A DNA stretch of 64,000 nucleotides from assembly GCA_041392805.1 (NCBI GenBank), contig JAWKLJ010000001.1, positions 3,782,001 through 3,846,000 on the forward strand, in the 5' to 3' direction. This document shows, piece by piece, positions 50,714 to 60,531 of this stretch (position 1 is its first letter; each line of letters opens with the position of its first letter). The position numbers and the translations under genes are program-made. The notes beneath the pieces were generated by a model, which made no database searches, had not been told where the DNA came from, and saw nothing but the letters and a program-made list of their open reading frames with translations. This DNA is from Saprospiraceae bacterium (GTDB lineage Bacteria; Bacteroidota; Bacteroidia; Chitinophagales; Saprospiraceae).

Positions 50714-51238
50714 ATGGAATCTATCCTCGCTGAAGAATTTATCGCCCAGTCCATTTATAGAATGGAAGAAAAGTTGACTCACGTTGAAAAAGCCTTGGCG
50801 CAAGTCAGTGAAGAAGACATCTGGAAACGCCCCAACCCGCATTCCAACACGATCGGAAATATCCTTATCCATTTATGCGGTAACATCACCCAATATATCA
50901 TTTCTTCACTTGGGGAAATCGAAGATGTCCGGCAACGCGATAACGAATTCGCAGCGGAAGGTGGGATGACAAAAGCAGAATTATTGGCAAAGCTCCAATC
51001 TACCGTTATTCAAGCCAACCAAATAATACGCGGCCTGGATAGGGCACGGCTCTTAGAGATCCGCTCAGTGCAGGCCTATCAATTTTCTGCTATCGGTATT
51101 ATTATACATGTTGTGGAACATTTCTCTTATCATACCGGACAGATCGCTTTCTGGGTAAAATTACTCAAGGATGTGGACCTCGGTTTTTTTGCTGGTGTGG
51201 ATTTGAATAAGAAAAATGTGCATGGTGATGTTGACTAA
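50714..51238 (+). CDS. DinB-like four-helix protein
   Basis: A 174-aa protein of the DinB/YfiT superfamily (DUF1572-like). The helices carry the three metal-site His of the family: NTIGNILIHLCGNITQYIIS near residue 55, and VEHFSYHTGQIAFWVK near 137-145 with H138 and H142. Members are metal-dependent thiol S-transferases or of unknown function. It follows the secreted protein by 15 bases. The 301-bp gap after it (to 51539) contains a candidate promoter and nothing else I recognise. Confidence 0.8.
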   Translation: MESILAEEFIAQSIYRMEEKLTHVEKALAQVSEEDIWKRPNPHSNTIGNILIHLCGNITQYIISSLGEIEDVRQRDNEFAAEGGMTKAELLAKLQSTVIQANQIIRGLDRARLLEIRSVQAYQFSAIGIIIHVVEHFSYHTGQIAFWVKLLKDVDLGFFAGVDLNKKNVHGDVD

Positions 51239-51381
51239 TCCTTCCTGTAAATTCAATGAAGAATAGGTTCCTCTGACTTATTTATCCTTCATTCCTAATT
51301 TTCCCATTGCATTATTTGTTCATGGTCATCCTCCTGACTACCTAAAAACCGTTAGCGTATTTTGGGTATAAGTCTTTTTAT

Positions 51382-51412
51382 TTTAATTAATGAACATTCT
51401 TTCATATATTTG
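51382..51412 (+). promoter_or_regulatory. Candidate Bacteroidota promoter for the DUF1641 operon
   Basis: TATATTTG at 51405-51412 fits the -7 pattern TAnnTTTG, and TTTA at 51382-51385 lies exactly 19 bases upstream (consensus TTTG). The leader to the ATG at 51540 would be about 120 bases. Confidence 0.45.
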
Positions 51413-51539
51413 TATGTGTTTGTTTTGGTTTATTAAGTGGCATAGGCTGGCTTATTTGAAACAAAAATTTAATTTGCACATTTATTTTAGCTTTTTATTC
51501 TGTTTATTTTGAAATAAAAATCTTTCAAAACAATAATAT

Positions 51540-52127
51540 ATGGAAACTAAGGGCATTGCTTGGGCGCATTCTGAAGCAGGGCAACAGCTTCAGAAGCGGT
51601 TAAATAGCGAAAAAACCATTAAATCATTAGATCATCTTTTAGAACGAATGGACACCCTTGAAGCGGCGATCGATCGCTTAGGTACCATTTTAGATCAAGG
51701 GCCAGGAATGCTTAGCATGGCTACCGATATGGTAGATGAAGCTTATCAAAGAAGCGCTGAAAAGGGGGTAAACCTCGAAATGCGTTTGTCGAATGCGCTT
51801 CATGCTGCAGAACAGTTGACGGCTCCGGCAACGATAGATAAATTAGATCAATTGTTGGCCTTTTCTGATCAATTGCCCGGACTGATGGCTATGATGATGG
51901 ATACCGTAGATGAAGAGGTAATGAAAGCACGGGATAAGGGCTTGGATTTTCAACCGCTGAAAGAAACAGGCATAAAAGCGGCTACTGCCCTGGCAAAAGC
52001 AGCAGAAATGCCCCCTGCAAGGATTGGTGGCATATTCGGTTTGATGCGGGAATTGAAAGATCCTGATCGTCAAAAAGCCTTAGGTTTTCTAATGAATTTT
52101 GCAAAGGCCTTTGGAAAAGAAATGTAA
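51540..52127 (+). CDS. DUF1641 family protein
   Basis: A 195-aa helical cytoplasmic protein. The DUF1641 core is in its C-terminal half (ALAKAAEMPPARIGGIFGLM, ELKDPDRQKALGFLMNFAKA). Members are commonly encoded beside FAD-dependent sulfide:quinone oxidoreductases or formate dehydrogenase genes, as here (31-base gap). Its function is unknown; the partnership suggests a role in assembling or controlling the flavoprotein. Confidence 0.82.
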   Translation: METKGIAWAHSEAGQQLQKRLNSEKTIKSLDHLLERMDTLEAAIDRLGTILDQGPGMLSMATDMVDEAYQRSAEKGVNLEMRLSNALHAAEQLTAPATIDKLDQLLAFSDQLPGLMAMMMDTVDEEVMKARDKGLDFQPLKETGIKAATALAKAAEMPPARIGGIFGLMRELKDPDRQKALGFLMNFAKAFGKEM

Positions 52128-52158
52128 ATCAACATCCTAAAACAAGAAAAAATAAATC

Positions 52159-53352
52159 ATGGCACATTATCAAGTAGTAATCGTCGGTGGCGGAAGCGCA
52201 GGTTTAACCGTCGCCTCACAATTGAGAAATAAATCCAATGCACCGGAGGTGGCCATTATTGACCCTTCAGAGAAGCATTATTATCAACCTTTATGGACAC
52301 TGGTCGGAGCAGGTGTTTTTCCCAAAGAAGAAACAGAAAGAAATGAAGTTGATTATATCCCTTCGGGCGCAACCTGGATTAAGGAATTTGTGGAAGGCTT
52401 TGACCCCGAACATAATACCATAAAGCTGAAAAATGGGGACTCGGTTACTTATGATGTATTAGTAGTGGCTGCTGGGATACAGATCGATTGGGGCAAGATT
52501 CCAGGCCTTAAAGAAAGTTTGGGCAAACCAGGAACAGGCGTTTGTAGCAATTACGCTTATGAGTCAGTCGAATCTACTTTTGAAAACATCAAAACGTTGA
52601 AAAAAGGAACCGCCCTTTTTACCCATCCATCTACCCCCATCAAATGCGGCGGCGCACCATTAAAAATTAATTTTTTAGCAGCGGATTATTGGGCTAAACA
52701 TGGGGTAAAATCACAAATAAAAATTAAGCACATAAAAGGTGGCTCAGGTATTTTTTCTGTAAAAAAATATGCGGATGCGCTCACCGTTGTGGCAGACCGT
52801 TATAATATAGAACGCGTATGGCAGAAGGATTTGATCGCCTTGCATCCCGATAAAAAAGAAGCTATTTTTCGGGACTTGGATACCGGCGAAGAAAGCGTGG
52901 AGAAATACGATATGATCCATGTTACGCCCCCCATGAGTGCGCCTGATTTTATCAAAAATAGCCCACTTGCAGCCAGTACGGGTTGGGTAGAGGTGGATAA
53001 GTCTACCACGCAACATGTTCGCTATGCGAATGTATTTTCTCTTGGTGATTGCAGTAACCTGCCTACCTCAAAAACAGGAGCAGCCATACGGAAGCAAGCT
53101 CCCGTAACGGTCGCTAATGTGATGGCTGTCATTGAGGGTGGCCAATTACCTAAAACGTACGATGGTTATACTTCTTGTCCATTAATCACTGGTTATGGAA
53201 AACTTATTTTAGCTGAATTTGATTACAACAACCAGCCAACCGAATCTTTCCCCTTTGATCAGGGCCAAGAACGTTATTCTATGTATGCGTTGAAAGCCTA
53301 TGGGTTACCCCGTATGTATTGGCATGGCATGTTGAAAGGAAGGGAGTTTTAA
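52159..53352 (+). CDS. Sulfide:quinone oxidoreductase-like flavoprotein
   Basis: A 397-aa member of the pyridine-nucleotide-disulfide-like FAD family. The FAD-binding GxGxxG is YQVVIVGGGSAGLTVASQLR at residues 4-23; YYQPLWTLVGAGVF and VVAAGIQIDWGKIPGL follow. C128 region (GTGVCSNY) and PIKCGGAPLKINFLA supply Cys positions expected for SQR. FSLGDCSNLPTSKTGAAIRK is the second FAD motif (GD), and a C-terminal amphipathic tail (YMYWHGMLKGREF-like) would sit on the membrane. It would oxidise sulfide to sulfur compounds with transfer of electrons to quinone. Co-located with DUF1641. Type I/II assignment not resolved. Confidence 0.85.
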   Translation: MAHYQVVIVGGGSAGLTVASQLRNKSNAPEVAIIDPSEKHYYQPLWTLVGAGVFPKEETERNEVDYIPSGATWIKEFVEGFDPEHNTIKLKNGDSVTYDVLVVAAGIQIDWGKIPGLKESLGKPGTGVCSNYAYESVESTFENIKTLKKGTALFTHPSTPIKCGGAPLKINFLAADYWAKHGVKSQIKIKHIKGGSGIFSVKKYADALTVVADRYNIERVWQKDLIALHPDKKEAIFRDLDTGEESVEKYDMIHVTPPMSAPDFIKNSPLAASTGWVEVDKSTTQHVRYANVFSLGDCSNLPTSKTGAAIRKQAPVTVANVMAVIEGGQLPKTYDGYTSCPLITGYGKLILAEFDYNNQPTESFPFDQGQERYSMYALKAYGLPRMYWHGMLKGREF

Positions 53353-53376
53353 GAAAAGGACTCAACTTTTCCTCCG

Positions 53377-56300
53377 CTAAAATGCCATTACATTATCGAC
53401 AATATTTTTATCCATCAAGTGTAAATACGGATCAACAACGATATATTTTGGCAAAACCTCAGTGCGGAGGATAAGTTTTTGTTCGCCAGGTTGAATGAAA
53501 TGTTTTTGCAAGACATTGTGTGCAGACAATCGCTTTAGTTTATCCGGATGAACCTGGAAAAGGCCAATATTAATGGTTTCAGCCATGGGTACTTCGTGTA
53601 AAGATCCATCTGCGGCCAATGCCTGTTTCTTTGCTTTTATGGTAGCGGTGATTTCATATTGCCCGTTGGCTAAACGCTGGTGCTGTATTGCCACTAACTT
53701 ATTATCGTAAATAACAACTTTAGATACCCAATCTTCTATTTGAGCGTGTTTTTCTTTTGGAGACCCGGCATAGAGTAATTGGACAAAATCAGCGGCAGTA
53801 GCCTTGGGTTTAGGATAGGCGTGCAACTCGAATAGTTGTCGAATAATAATATTTAATGAGTCTTCTCCCAACAAATCGCGCAGGGCATTCATTACAATCC
53901 CCCCTTTGGAATAGCTAATAAAACCTTGTTCATCCACCTTGTCCAAAGGCGGTTCAATTAGCAGGCTTCTATTCCGGGCACTGAAATAGCGATCCATTTC
54001 TGTCTTCAGCAATTGTCTTAGCTGGTCTTTTCCGCTTTGTTTTTCCAGAATAACACATTCGATGTATTTGGCGGTTGACTCTACTAGCATGGAAGCCCCT
54101 GCCGTATTGATGGGGGTTAATTGATGGCCAAACCATTGGTGGGCCACTTCGTGGGCGACCCTTTTGGTGACGACATCAAAGCTGCTGGTATCGCGCAGGT
54201 CTGTTAGGAAACTCCTGTTTTCTACCAAGGCAATGGTGCCGGCAGTCGCGTATCCTCCCATCGGCCAATGTCCCGGTATTTCAGCAATTCGAAGCTGTTC
54301 AAAGGCATAGGGTGTAAAAGCACTTTGGCAATAATCTAGCGTTACTGCCATGGTTTCGAACATTCGGTCAATATTGTAAGGATGTGCCCTGTCATAATAA
54401 ATATCCAGCTTGATGCCGGAATGATCTTGGTGATGTAGCTGGTAATTGGCCGAGACATAACTATAAAAATGGTTGATCGGCTGTTCTGTTCTGTAATGGA
54501 AAAAATGTCGATCCTTTTCTTTCCATTCTTTTATCAAATTGCCAGGTGCAATGGCTGTTTGCCCTTCTGTAGTAGAAATAATGGTTTCGAAACTAAATTT
54601 ACTGTAAGGAATAAATACTTCCTCTTCTAAGCCAGCATGCGTCGCTCCTTCACCTTGCGTTGCTAGGGTAGCCAATCCCCGCTTTTTGCGTTCCTGATTA
54701 TCGCTTATCTCTTCACTCGTTCGATAACCAAAAGTGGGGAGAATAAACTGACTCATCAAATTGGTTCCGTTTTTTACAACGGCTCGATCCATTAAAGAAT
54801 GACTGAATTTGAAGCCTGCAATATCATCCTCAATATCGTATTCCATGAGCCGTTCTTCTCCTGGCAGTACGGGCTTTCCCATTTCAAACCAATAGACTTG
54901 ATGGCGTGAATCATAACGAACCAGTTTCGCATTTGAAATAACCATTTTATTTACTTTCACTCCCCTCGGAACGCTAAACCACAGTTCGTTGATGATTTTG
55001 TCGGTCTTATTTTGCAGGATAAAATCGTGCGTTATTTGAAAGGCTCTCCTTTCCGGATACAAATCAACCGCTGATTTTAAATCAATCACCCGCATTTCTG
55101 GTAGTTCGCTAAATGCTTTGTATTTTTTTTCATAGTCGGCTTGACGATCTAGTGTTGCTGCTACATCGATATAACTATTTAATTGATTGGTATTATAAAA
55201 AATATAACTTCCAGAAGTAAGAAAAAAAAGCAATGAGGTAATGGGGATCCATTTTTTTGATTGCTTTGATTTTCCAAAAACAGAAAATAGTCTGGAGACA
55301 AACGGTGCCAGGGTTCCTCTTTTCCAAACTTTCAAACAAACCCAACCCAGTAATACACTAAAACTTCCCCAATACAAAGCCAACCAATGAAAGCTGGTTG
55401 CCAAATGATCCAGCCCATTCATCTGGTTATAAGTAACCGTAGGGAAGTTATTTATTTTTAAAAGCGGGTGTTCAATACCTATGCGGTAACTTAAACTAGA
55501 GGTGGTCATTAGCAGGAAGACCAGGCATAAAAACATGCCCAGGTATTTGTTGGATAGCCATGTTTGGATAAAGAGCACCACCACCACCACCAAAACCAAC
55601 GGTAATCCTAAAAAATAAAACATGGATAAATATTGTAGCGGTTCCAGTAGCGTGTACCCTTTTGATAATTGACAACCAATCGCAACGATAAAAGCACTAA
55701 GCAAGAGCAGCAAAGGGATAATGCTTAAACTTAGCAATTTAGCGAAAAAGAATATTCGGTTGCGACTAGGAGTGGCATCCCTGATGGCGTCAATACCAAC
55801 CGCCTGTTCTTTGACCATCATTTCTCCACCAAAAAAAATGATTAAAAGACTGCTTAATAATTGATAGGGTTCTGCTATTTGCCAGATCATTAAATAGGTA
55901 GTTGGATAAGGACTCGTGCCATATTCTCCGCCGCCATAAATTCGACTAATGATTTCCGATGCGACAATCCCCATCCAAAGCACTAGGGCAATACCCAAGG
56001 GCCAACTGGATAATAACTGATTCATTTCTAGACGGAAACAAGACCTAAATTGTTGCCAGTAATAAGTAAAGTCAAGTGTTACAGGCTCTTGGGTGTAATC
56101 GGAAGCAAGTGAAATAGTAGCAGGCAAGGCCTCAGGCGCTTGGCGCTTTTTTTCTTTATGTTTTCTAAAAGAAAATAGTCGATAATTCAGCAAAAGCAGG
56201 AATAGACCCAAGCTTGTCCAGCCGATTCGATTCCACAGAAAATTCCCTTTCAGGGCTATCAGGGATGTATTGCGTTCCGCGATCTCCCAATATTGGTTTT

Positions 56301-56970
56301 GCTCAAAAAAGGCGGAAAGGCCAAACGGATCCAACAGCGCTGCCAGTGCTATCCCTTCTGGGCTGGCGGGGCTGGAATGGGCAATCATGGGCGAATTGAG
56401 AAAAATAGCACAAACCCAATACAGGCAATAGAGTGCTATCCCGCCGATATAGGTAGCGAGCGCATTTTGGGTTAAACTCGCCAGCATAAAAAGGACAACC
56501 GAGCCTATAAAAAGATTCGGCAAAGCCAGACACAAAAAAGGCCACAGATAGTGTATGGCCAAAATGGGCCCAACCTTACCTGTATCTCCCGTAGCAGTCA
56601 CTGCCCCTAACCAGAGACCCAGTAATACAAAGCTGAACAACAAACTACTACTCAAAAACAACCCCAAAAAACGACTGCCCAAGAACTGCCACTTTAAAAC
56701 AGGGGTCGTATAAATCAATTCCGACATTTTGCTGTTCTTGTCCCGAAGTATTACCCGACTACTTAACACCATGATGATGAAAATAGCGACTAAGGATTGG
56801 ATACCTATGACAAGGTGAATATTGTAAGTCGCATTATAATAGAGATTGGCTTCCCCAAAGGCATTACCAGATAATAAATATCCCAGCAACAAAAAAAGTA
56901 AGGCGAAAGCCAGAAAAGAAATATGTTGGCGATGAAAACGCCATTCAAATCGGAGCAGATGCAATAACAT
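53377..56970 (-). CDS. ABC-2 type permease fused to an M1 aminopeptidase
   Basis: A 1197-aa fusion. Residues 1-570 hold two sets of six or so helices (HLLRFEWRFHRQHISFLAFA; LEMNQLLSSWPLGIALVLWM) like two ABC-2 permease halves. After a helix near 600 the C-terminal part is an M1 peptidase facing the periplasm: the substrate loop GTIALVENRS resembles GAMEN, and the zinc site is RVAHEVAHQWFGHQLTP (about residue 939) with the third ligand Glu in STAKYIECVILE. It precedes nothing and follows its ATPase gene with a 6-base gap. Such fused exporter-peptidases may act on peptides at the membrane; the substrate is unknown. Confidence 0.88.
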   Translation of the reverse strand: MLLHLLRFEWRFHRQHISFLAFALLFLLLGYLLSGNAFGEANLYYNATYNIHLVIGIQSLVAIFIIMVLSSRVILRDKNSKMSELIYTTPVLKWQFLGSRFLGLFLSSSLLFSFVLLGLWLGAVTATGDTGKVGPILAIHYLWPFLCLALPNLFIGSVVLFMLASLTQNALATYIGGIALYCLYWVCAIFLNSPMIAHSSPASPEGIALAALLDPFGLSAFFEQNQYWEIAERNTSLIALKGNFLWNRIGWTSLGLFLLLLNYRLFSFRKHKEKKRQAPEALPATISLASDYTQEPVTLDFTYYWQQFRSCFRLEMNQLLSSWPLGIALVLWMGIVASEIISRIYGGGEYGTSPYPTTYLMIWQIAEPYQLLSSLLIIFFGGEMMVKEQAVGIDAIRDATPSRNRIFFFAKLLSLSIIPLLLLLSAFIVAIGCQLSKGYTLLEPLQYLSMFYFLGLPLVLVVVVVLFIQTWLSNKYLGMFLCLVFLLMTTSSLSYRIGIEHPLLKINNFPTVTYNQMNGLDHLATSFHWLALYWGSFSVLLGWVCLKVWKRGTLAPFVSRLFSVFGKSKQSKKWIPITSLLFFLTSGSYIFYNTNQLNSYIDVAATLDRQADYEKKYKAFSELPEMRVIDLKSAVDLYPERRAFQITHDFILQNKTDKIINELWFSVPRGVKVNKMVISNAKLVRYDSRHQVYWFEMGKPVLPGEERLMEYDIEDDIAGFKFSHSLMDRAVVKNGTNLMSQFILPTFGYRTSEEISDNQERKKRGLATLATQGEGATHAGLEEEVFIPYSKFSFETIISTTEGQTAIAPGNLIKEWKEKDRHFFHYRTEQPINHFYSYVSANYQLHHQDHSGIKLDIYYDRAHPYNIDRMFETMAVTLDYCQSAFTPYAFEQLRIAEIPGHWPMGGYATAGTIALVENRSFLTDLRDTSSFDVVTKRVAHEVAHQWFGHQLTPINTAGASMLVESTAKYIECVILEKQSGKDQLRQLLKTEMDRYFSARNRSLLIEPPLDKVDEQGFISYSKGGIVMNALRDLLGEDSLNIIIRQLFELHAYPKPKATAADFVQLLYAGSPKEKHAQIEDWVSKVVIYDNKLVAIQHQRLANGQYEITATIKAKKQALAADGSLHEVPMAETINIGLFQVHPDKLKRLSAHNVLQKHFIQPGEQKLILRTEVLPKYIVVDPYLHLMDKNIVDNVMAF

Positions 56971-56976
56971 GTAGGT

Positions 56977-57843
56977 TTAATTAATGGTAGAGAAATAAAC
57001 GTCTTCCAGCCCTGGCGCTATAGATTCGAAGCCTTCGCCAGGAAGTTGGTCGCTCAAAATGTGTACCCGCCGCTGTCCTGCAAACAGCCGAGTGGATAAA
57101 ATAGCATATTGATTCATCCACTCGGTAGCTTGGTCTTTGGCGATCGTCCTTTGCCAAACACGGCCTTGGAGCCCGCTGATCAATTCGCCCGGCGCTCCCT
57201 GTTTCACCAAACGGCCTCGATGAATAATGGCTAGCTGTTGGCACAAATCCCGCACATCTTCAACAATATGCGTAGAGAGAATGACAATTTTCTGCTCCCC
57301 CATTTCGCTTAAGAGGTCAAGGAACCGATTCCGCTCTTCCGGATCAAGTCCTGCCGTAGGTTCATCCACAATTATCAATTGAGGGTTCCCCAGAAGGGCC
57401 TGTGCAATTCCGAATCGCTGGCGCATCCCTCCCGAAAAGGTGCTGACAGCTTTGTTGCGATGGGTGAATAAATTGGTGTGTTCCAACAGTTGGGTGATCT
57501 GTTCTTGTCGCTCTCCTTTATGGTGAATGCCTTTTAAAACAGCTAAATGATCTAATAACTGAACCGCTGAAAACCCGGGATAAACGCCAAATTCCTGAGG
57601 CAAATACCCCAATTGTTGGCGGATAAATTGAGGGTGTTCCAAGATGTTTTCTCCATTAAAAAACAGGGTTCCCGTATCAGGCTCCTGTAAAGCCGCAATG
57701 GTTCGCATTAAGGTAGATTTGCCAGCGCCATTTGGACCTAACAATCCAAAAATACCGTTGCTAATATCGAGCGTAACCTGGTCTAATGCTGTTACCCCGT
57801 TGTTATACGTTTTTGATAATTGACGAACTTGGAGCCGATTCAT
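56977..57843 (-). CDS. ABC transporter ATP-binding protein
   Basis: A 288-aa ATPase partner of the following permease-peptidase. It has Walker A (GLLGPNGAGKSTLMRTIAAL, near residues 34-50), Q-loop (LGYLPQEFGVYPGF), signature (VSTFSGGMRQRFGIAQALLG), Walker B (PQLIIVDEPTAGLDPEERNR) and H-loop (VILSTHIVEDV). It is of the ABC-2/CcmA type. It is the first gene of the two-gene operon on the minus strand. Confidence 0.92.
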   Translation of the reverse strand: MNRLQVRQLSKTYNNGVTALDQVTLDISNGIFGLLGPNGAGKSTLMRTIAALQEPDTGTLFFNGENILEHPQFIRQQLGYLPQEFGVYPGFSAVQLLDHLAVLKGIHHKGERQEQITQLLEHTNLFTHRNKAVSTFSGGMRQRFGIAQALLGNPQLIIVDEPTAGLDPEERNRFLDLLSEMGEQKIVILSTHIVEDVRDLCQQLAIIHRGRLVKQGAPGELISGLQGRVWQRTIAKDQATEWMNQYAILSTRLFAGQRRVHILSDQLPGEGFESIAPGLEDVYFSTIN

Positions 57844-58033
57844 AAGCTATTGTTTTTGACGGCAAATAAGGAAAGGATTAGCAAAAGGGCAATAAAGAAT
57901 GACCACTCGGTGAAAGGAGCTGATAAAGTACGGCAATCACAAGACGTCCTGCGATTTGCGCTATATCCTGCAATTTTTACGGTTCATCCTTAAAATTTGA
58001 TGGCTGGAATTTAATTTCGGTTATTTGCAGCTA

Positions 58034-59539
58034 ATGAAAACCTTTATCGCTAAACTAAAGTCATACTTGGAGGAAAATGATAGCTGGGTGTTTTTCGCGT
58101 TATTTTTTACACTTAGCGCCGAACGAGCGGTCAATACGGAACCGCACACCTGGGGGCACTATTTATTTTGTTTGGTCACTTTGTTGGTATGCTATGCGCC
58201 AATATGGTTTTTCGCGCATTTTAAGGCCAGGCTAAAAAACACCCTTCTCCTTCCCTCCTACCTATTGCTTTGGGGTGGTTGTTTTATCGTTTGGACCGGA
58301 TTATTTGCCTGGTTTACCCGAAGCTTGTTGTTTTCCTATCTTGGTTTTTTTGGTGATATGGATTACTTCATCATGATGGCATTCTTATTGCCGGGCATGG
58401 ATTTGGGGCTAGAACTCAATCGCTATTTGAATCGACAATCAATGGCCCTCAACTGGCTTAAAAAGATCGGTGTGGATGGAACGATATTGATTAGCATACT
58501 GTCTATTTCCGTCCTCTTCAGTATGATGATCGTCAGTAATCTAACGAAATTCCAAACGCAAGAAGTCATCTACACGAGTATTCATTTTGGGAAAGTAATC
58601 AGTCATTTCTTTTTATTTCTAGGCTATACCTTTCAGTTTCTCTTACTTTACCTATCGCTGTACTTTTTCTATATCCTCAATAATAAGGTATTGATTCCTT
58701 TCTTATTAAAAAAGCGAGGCTTGTTCATTTATATGCTTGGCGTTGTTGGGAGTATTGCACTGTTTTTCCCCGTTTTTGCTCAGCTACTAATCAGCCTGCC
58801 GATGGTTAAAGCAACCAATAGTTTAATGCCCAGTCAAACGCTAGAGGTGTTTACAGAATTGAATGCCCTTATTCCATTTATAGTCATGATTTGCAGCTTA
58901 CCTATTATTGTGGCGATGCAATGGTTTAGGCAAAATAATGAAATCACCCATTTGGAAAAACAGCAGGTAGAAAACGAGTTGGGATTGTTGAAACAGCAAA
59001 TTAATCCACACTTTTTTTTTAATACCCTCAATAGCTTGTACTCGCTGAGCTTATCAAAATCCGATAAAACTCCAGAGGTCATTGTCCAATTGTCGGCCTT
59101 AATGCGCTATGTGATCTATAGAGGCAAAGAAAAAGAAGTACTCCTGACAGAAGAAATCGACTATCTGACAGATTATATAAATCTTCAAAAGATTCGACTC
59201 CACAAGGCGTTTGATTTGCTGATTAGAAAGGAGATTAAAGACAAAGACTTCCTGTTTCCTCCCTTGCTGCTGATTATTTTAGTTGAGAATGCCTTCAAGC
59301 ATGGAATCGAACCAGCTGAAGGGCCTTGTTTTTTGCACATTGATATTATATGCGATGAAAATAAATTATCTTTTAGCTGCGAAAATACTTTTGAAAATAC
59401 CGAAGAACAGGCGGAAAAGGGAATTGGGCTGGATAATTTAAGACGTAGATTAGCATTATTGTTTCCAGAACAACACCATTTTTCTATTAGTAAGAACGAA
59501 AATAGCTTTAGTGCGAATTTGCAGATATGGAAGTCCTGA
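58034..59539 (+). CDS. LytS-type membrane histidine kinase
   Basis: About 501 aa, starting at ATG 58034 (MKTFIAKLKSYLEENDSW) in preference to the TTG three codons upstream. It has eight or so membrane helices (residues 15-320) and a His_kinase (PF06580) domain with the phosphoacceptor His in QQINPHFFFNTLNSLYSLSL, followed by an ATP-binding lid (LLIILVENAFKHGIE) and GIGLDNLRRRLALLFPEQ. It overlaps the LytTR regulator gene by 13 bp, so the pair forms a two-component system of the LytS/LytR type. The sensed signal is unknown. Confidence 0.9.
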   Translation: MKTFIAKLKSYLEENDSWVFFALFFTLSAERAVNTEPHTWGHYLFCLVTLLVCYAPIWFFAHFKARLKNTLLLPSYLLLWGGCFIVWTGLFAWFTRSLLFSYLGFFGDMDYFIMMAFLLPGMDLGLELNRYLNRQSMALNWLKKIGVDGTILISILSISVLFSMMIVSNLTKFQTQEVIYTSIHFGKVISHFFLFLGYTFQFLLLYLSLYFFYILNNKVLIPFLLKKRGLFIYMLGVVGSIALFFPVFAQLLISLPMVKATNSLMPSQTLEVFTELNALIPFIVMICSLPIIVAMQWFRQNNEITHLEKQQVENELGLLKQQINPHFFFNTLNSLYSLSLSKSDKTPEVIVQLSALMRYVIYRGKEKEVLLTEEIDYLTDYINLQKIRLHKAFDLLIRKEIKDKDFLFPPLLLIILVENAFKHGIEPAEGPCFLHIDIICDENKLSFSCENTFENTEEQAEKGIGLDNLRRRLALLFPEQHHFSISKNENSFSANLQIWKS

Positions 59540-60267
59540 ATCTCAAAACCTTGATTGTCGATGACGAACCCCTGGCACATGGCGTCATTCTAAACCTGGC
59601 AAAGGATGTCCCGGTATTGGATATTGTGGGGCAATCCTATACGGCTATTCATGCGCTAGATTTTCTCAAAAGACACCCTGTCGATTTAATTTTTCTGGAT
59701 ATTCAAATGCCTAAATTGAAGGGTTTGGACTTTTTAAGAATACTTGACCCCAAGCCTTTGGTCATCATCACCTCTGCCTATGAACAATATGCTTTAGAGA
59801 GCTTTAGCCTGGATGTCATTGATTATCTGTTAAAACCTTTTCGATTCGATCGTTTCCTGAAAGCCGTTCACAAGGCTGTAGAAATGAAGCAACTTAAAAC
59901 GAATATGCCCTCGACGGTCCAAGCACCCTCTACCTCAGCGCCTCCCCATCAATTATTTATCAAATCGGATAAAAAATATATCCAAATTAATATCGAAGCT
60001 ATTTACTACCTGGAAAGCCATGGTAATTATGTAAAAGTATGGATGGGAACGTCCTACCATCTAACACCTAAAACCTTGACCAGTTTTGAAGAAGTACTTC
60101 CCCCTACTAGCTTTATGCGAATCCATAAATCCTTTATTGTCAACAAAAGGTATATCCACTATCTGGAGGGCAATCAGTTGGTGATGCAAAATGACAAGGC
60201 GCTTAGCCTCGGCCGGAACTATCAACAAGCCATAAAGCAATTAATTGCGAACGACCATAAATTTTAG
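59527..60267 (+). CDS. LytTR-type response regulator
   Basis: A 246-aa regulator. The receiver domain has D13-D14 (LIVDDEPLAHGV), phosphoacceptor Asp in DLIFLDIQMPKLKGLDFLRI and Lys in IDYLLKPFRFDRFLKAV. The C-terminal LytTR domain (about 145-245) reads FIKSDKKYIQINIEAIYYLE, SHGNYVKVW, and FMRIHKSFIVNKRYI. It binds DNA by a beta-fold. It is translationally coupled to the kinase. Confidence 0.92.
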   Translation: MEVLNLKTLIVDDEPLAHGVILNLAKDVPVLDIVGQSYTAIHALDFLKRHPVDLIFLDIQMPKLKGLDFLRILDPKPLVIITSAYEQYALESFSLDVIDYLLKPFRFDRFLKAVHKAVEMKQLKTNMPSTVQAPSTSAPPHQLFIKSDKKYIQINIEAIYYLESHGNYVKVWMGTSYHLTPKTLTSFEEVLPPTSFMRIHKSFIVNKRYIHYLEGNQLVMQNDKALSLGRNYQQAIKQLIANDHKF

Positions 60268-60457
60268 TGCTTGCTTGGAGGTAGTCTCTTGGGCTGCAAA
60301 TATTTACTTATGGAACCTCTCTTCAGCTATTTTTTCGTCCATAGCCCCACTATGCACAAAAAAATGAGCTTCGTCAGAACCCATAATTAAATATTTTCGC
60401 TGCCAAAGCCTATCTCCAAACAAGCACTTAGACATTCGCTGGGTTGAAGGCGGAAAT

Positions 60458-60511
60458 CGGAAGTCGGAAAGTAGAAATGGGAGATCGTCATGGCCTTCTT
60501 TCCGGCTTCCG
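60458..60511. repeat. Inverted repeat between convergent genes
   Basis: CGGAAGTCGGAAAG (60458-60471) and CTTTCCGGCTTCCG (60498-60511) pair at 13 of 14 positions; additional CGGAAA/TTTCCG copies lie on both sides (60451, 60530). It is an intergenic repeat that could also act as a bidirectional terminator of the LytTR gene and aspS. The rest of the 264-bp gap shows no gene. Confidence 0.6.
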
Positions 60512-60531
60512 AAATGCCAATTTCCGACTCC

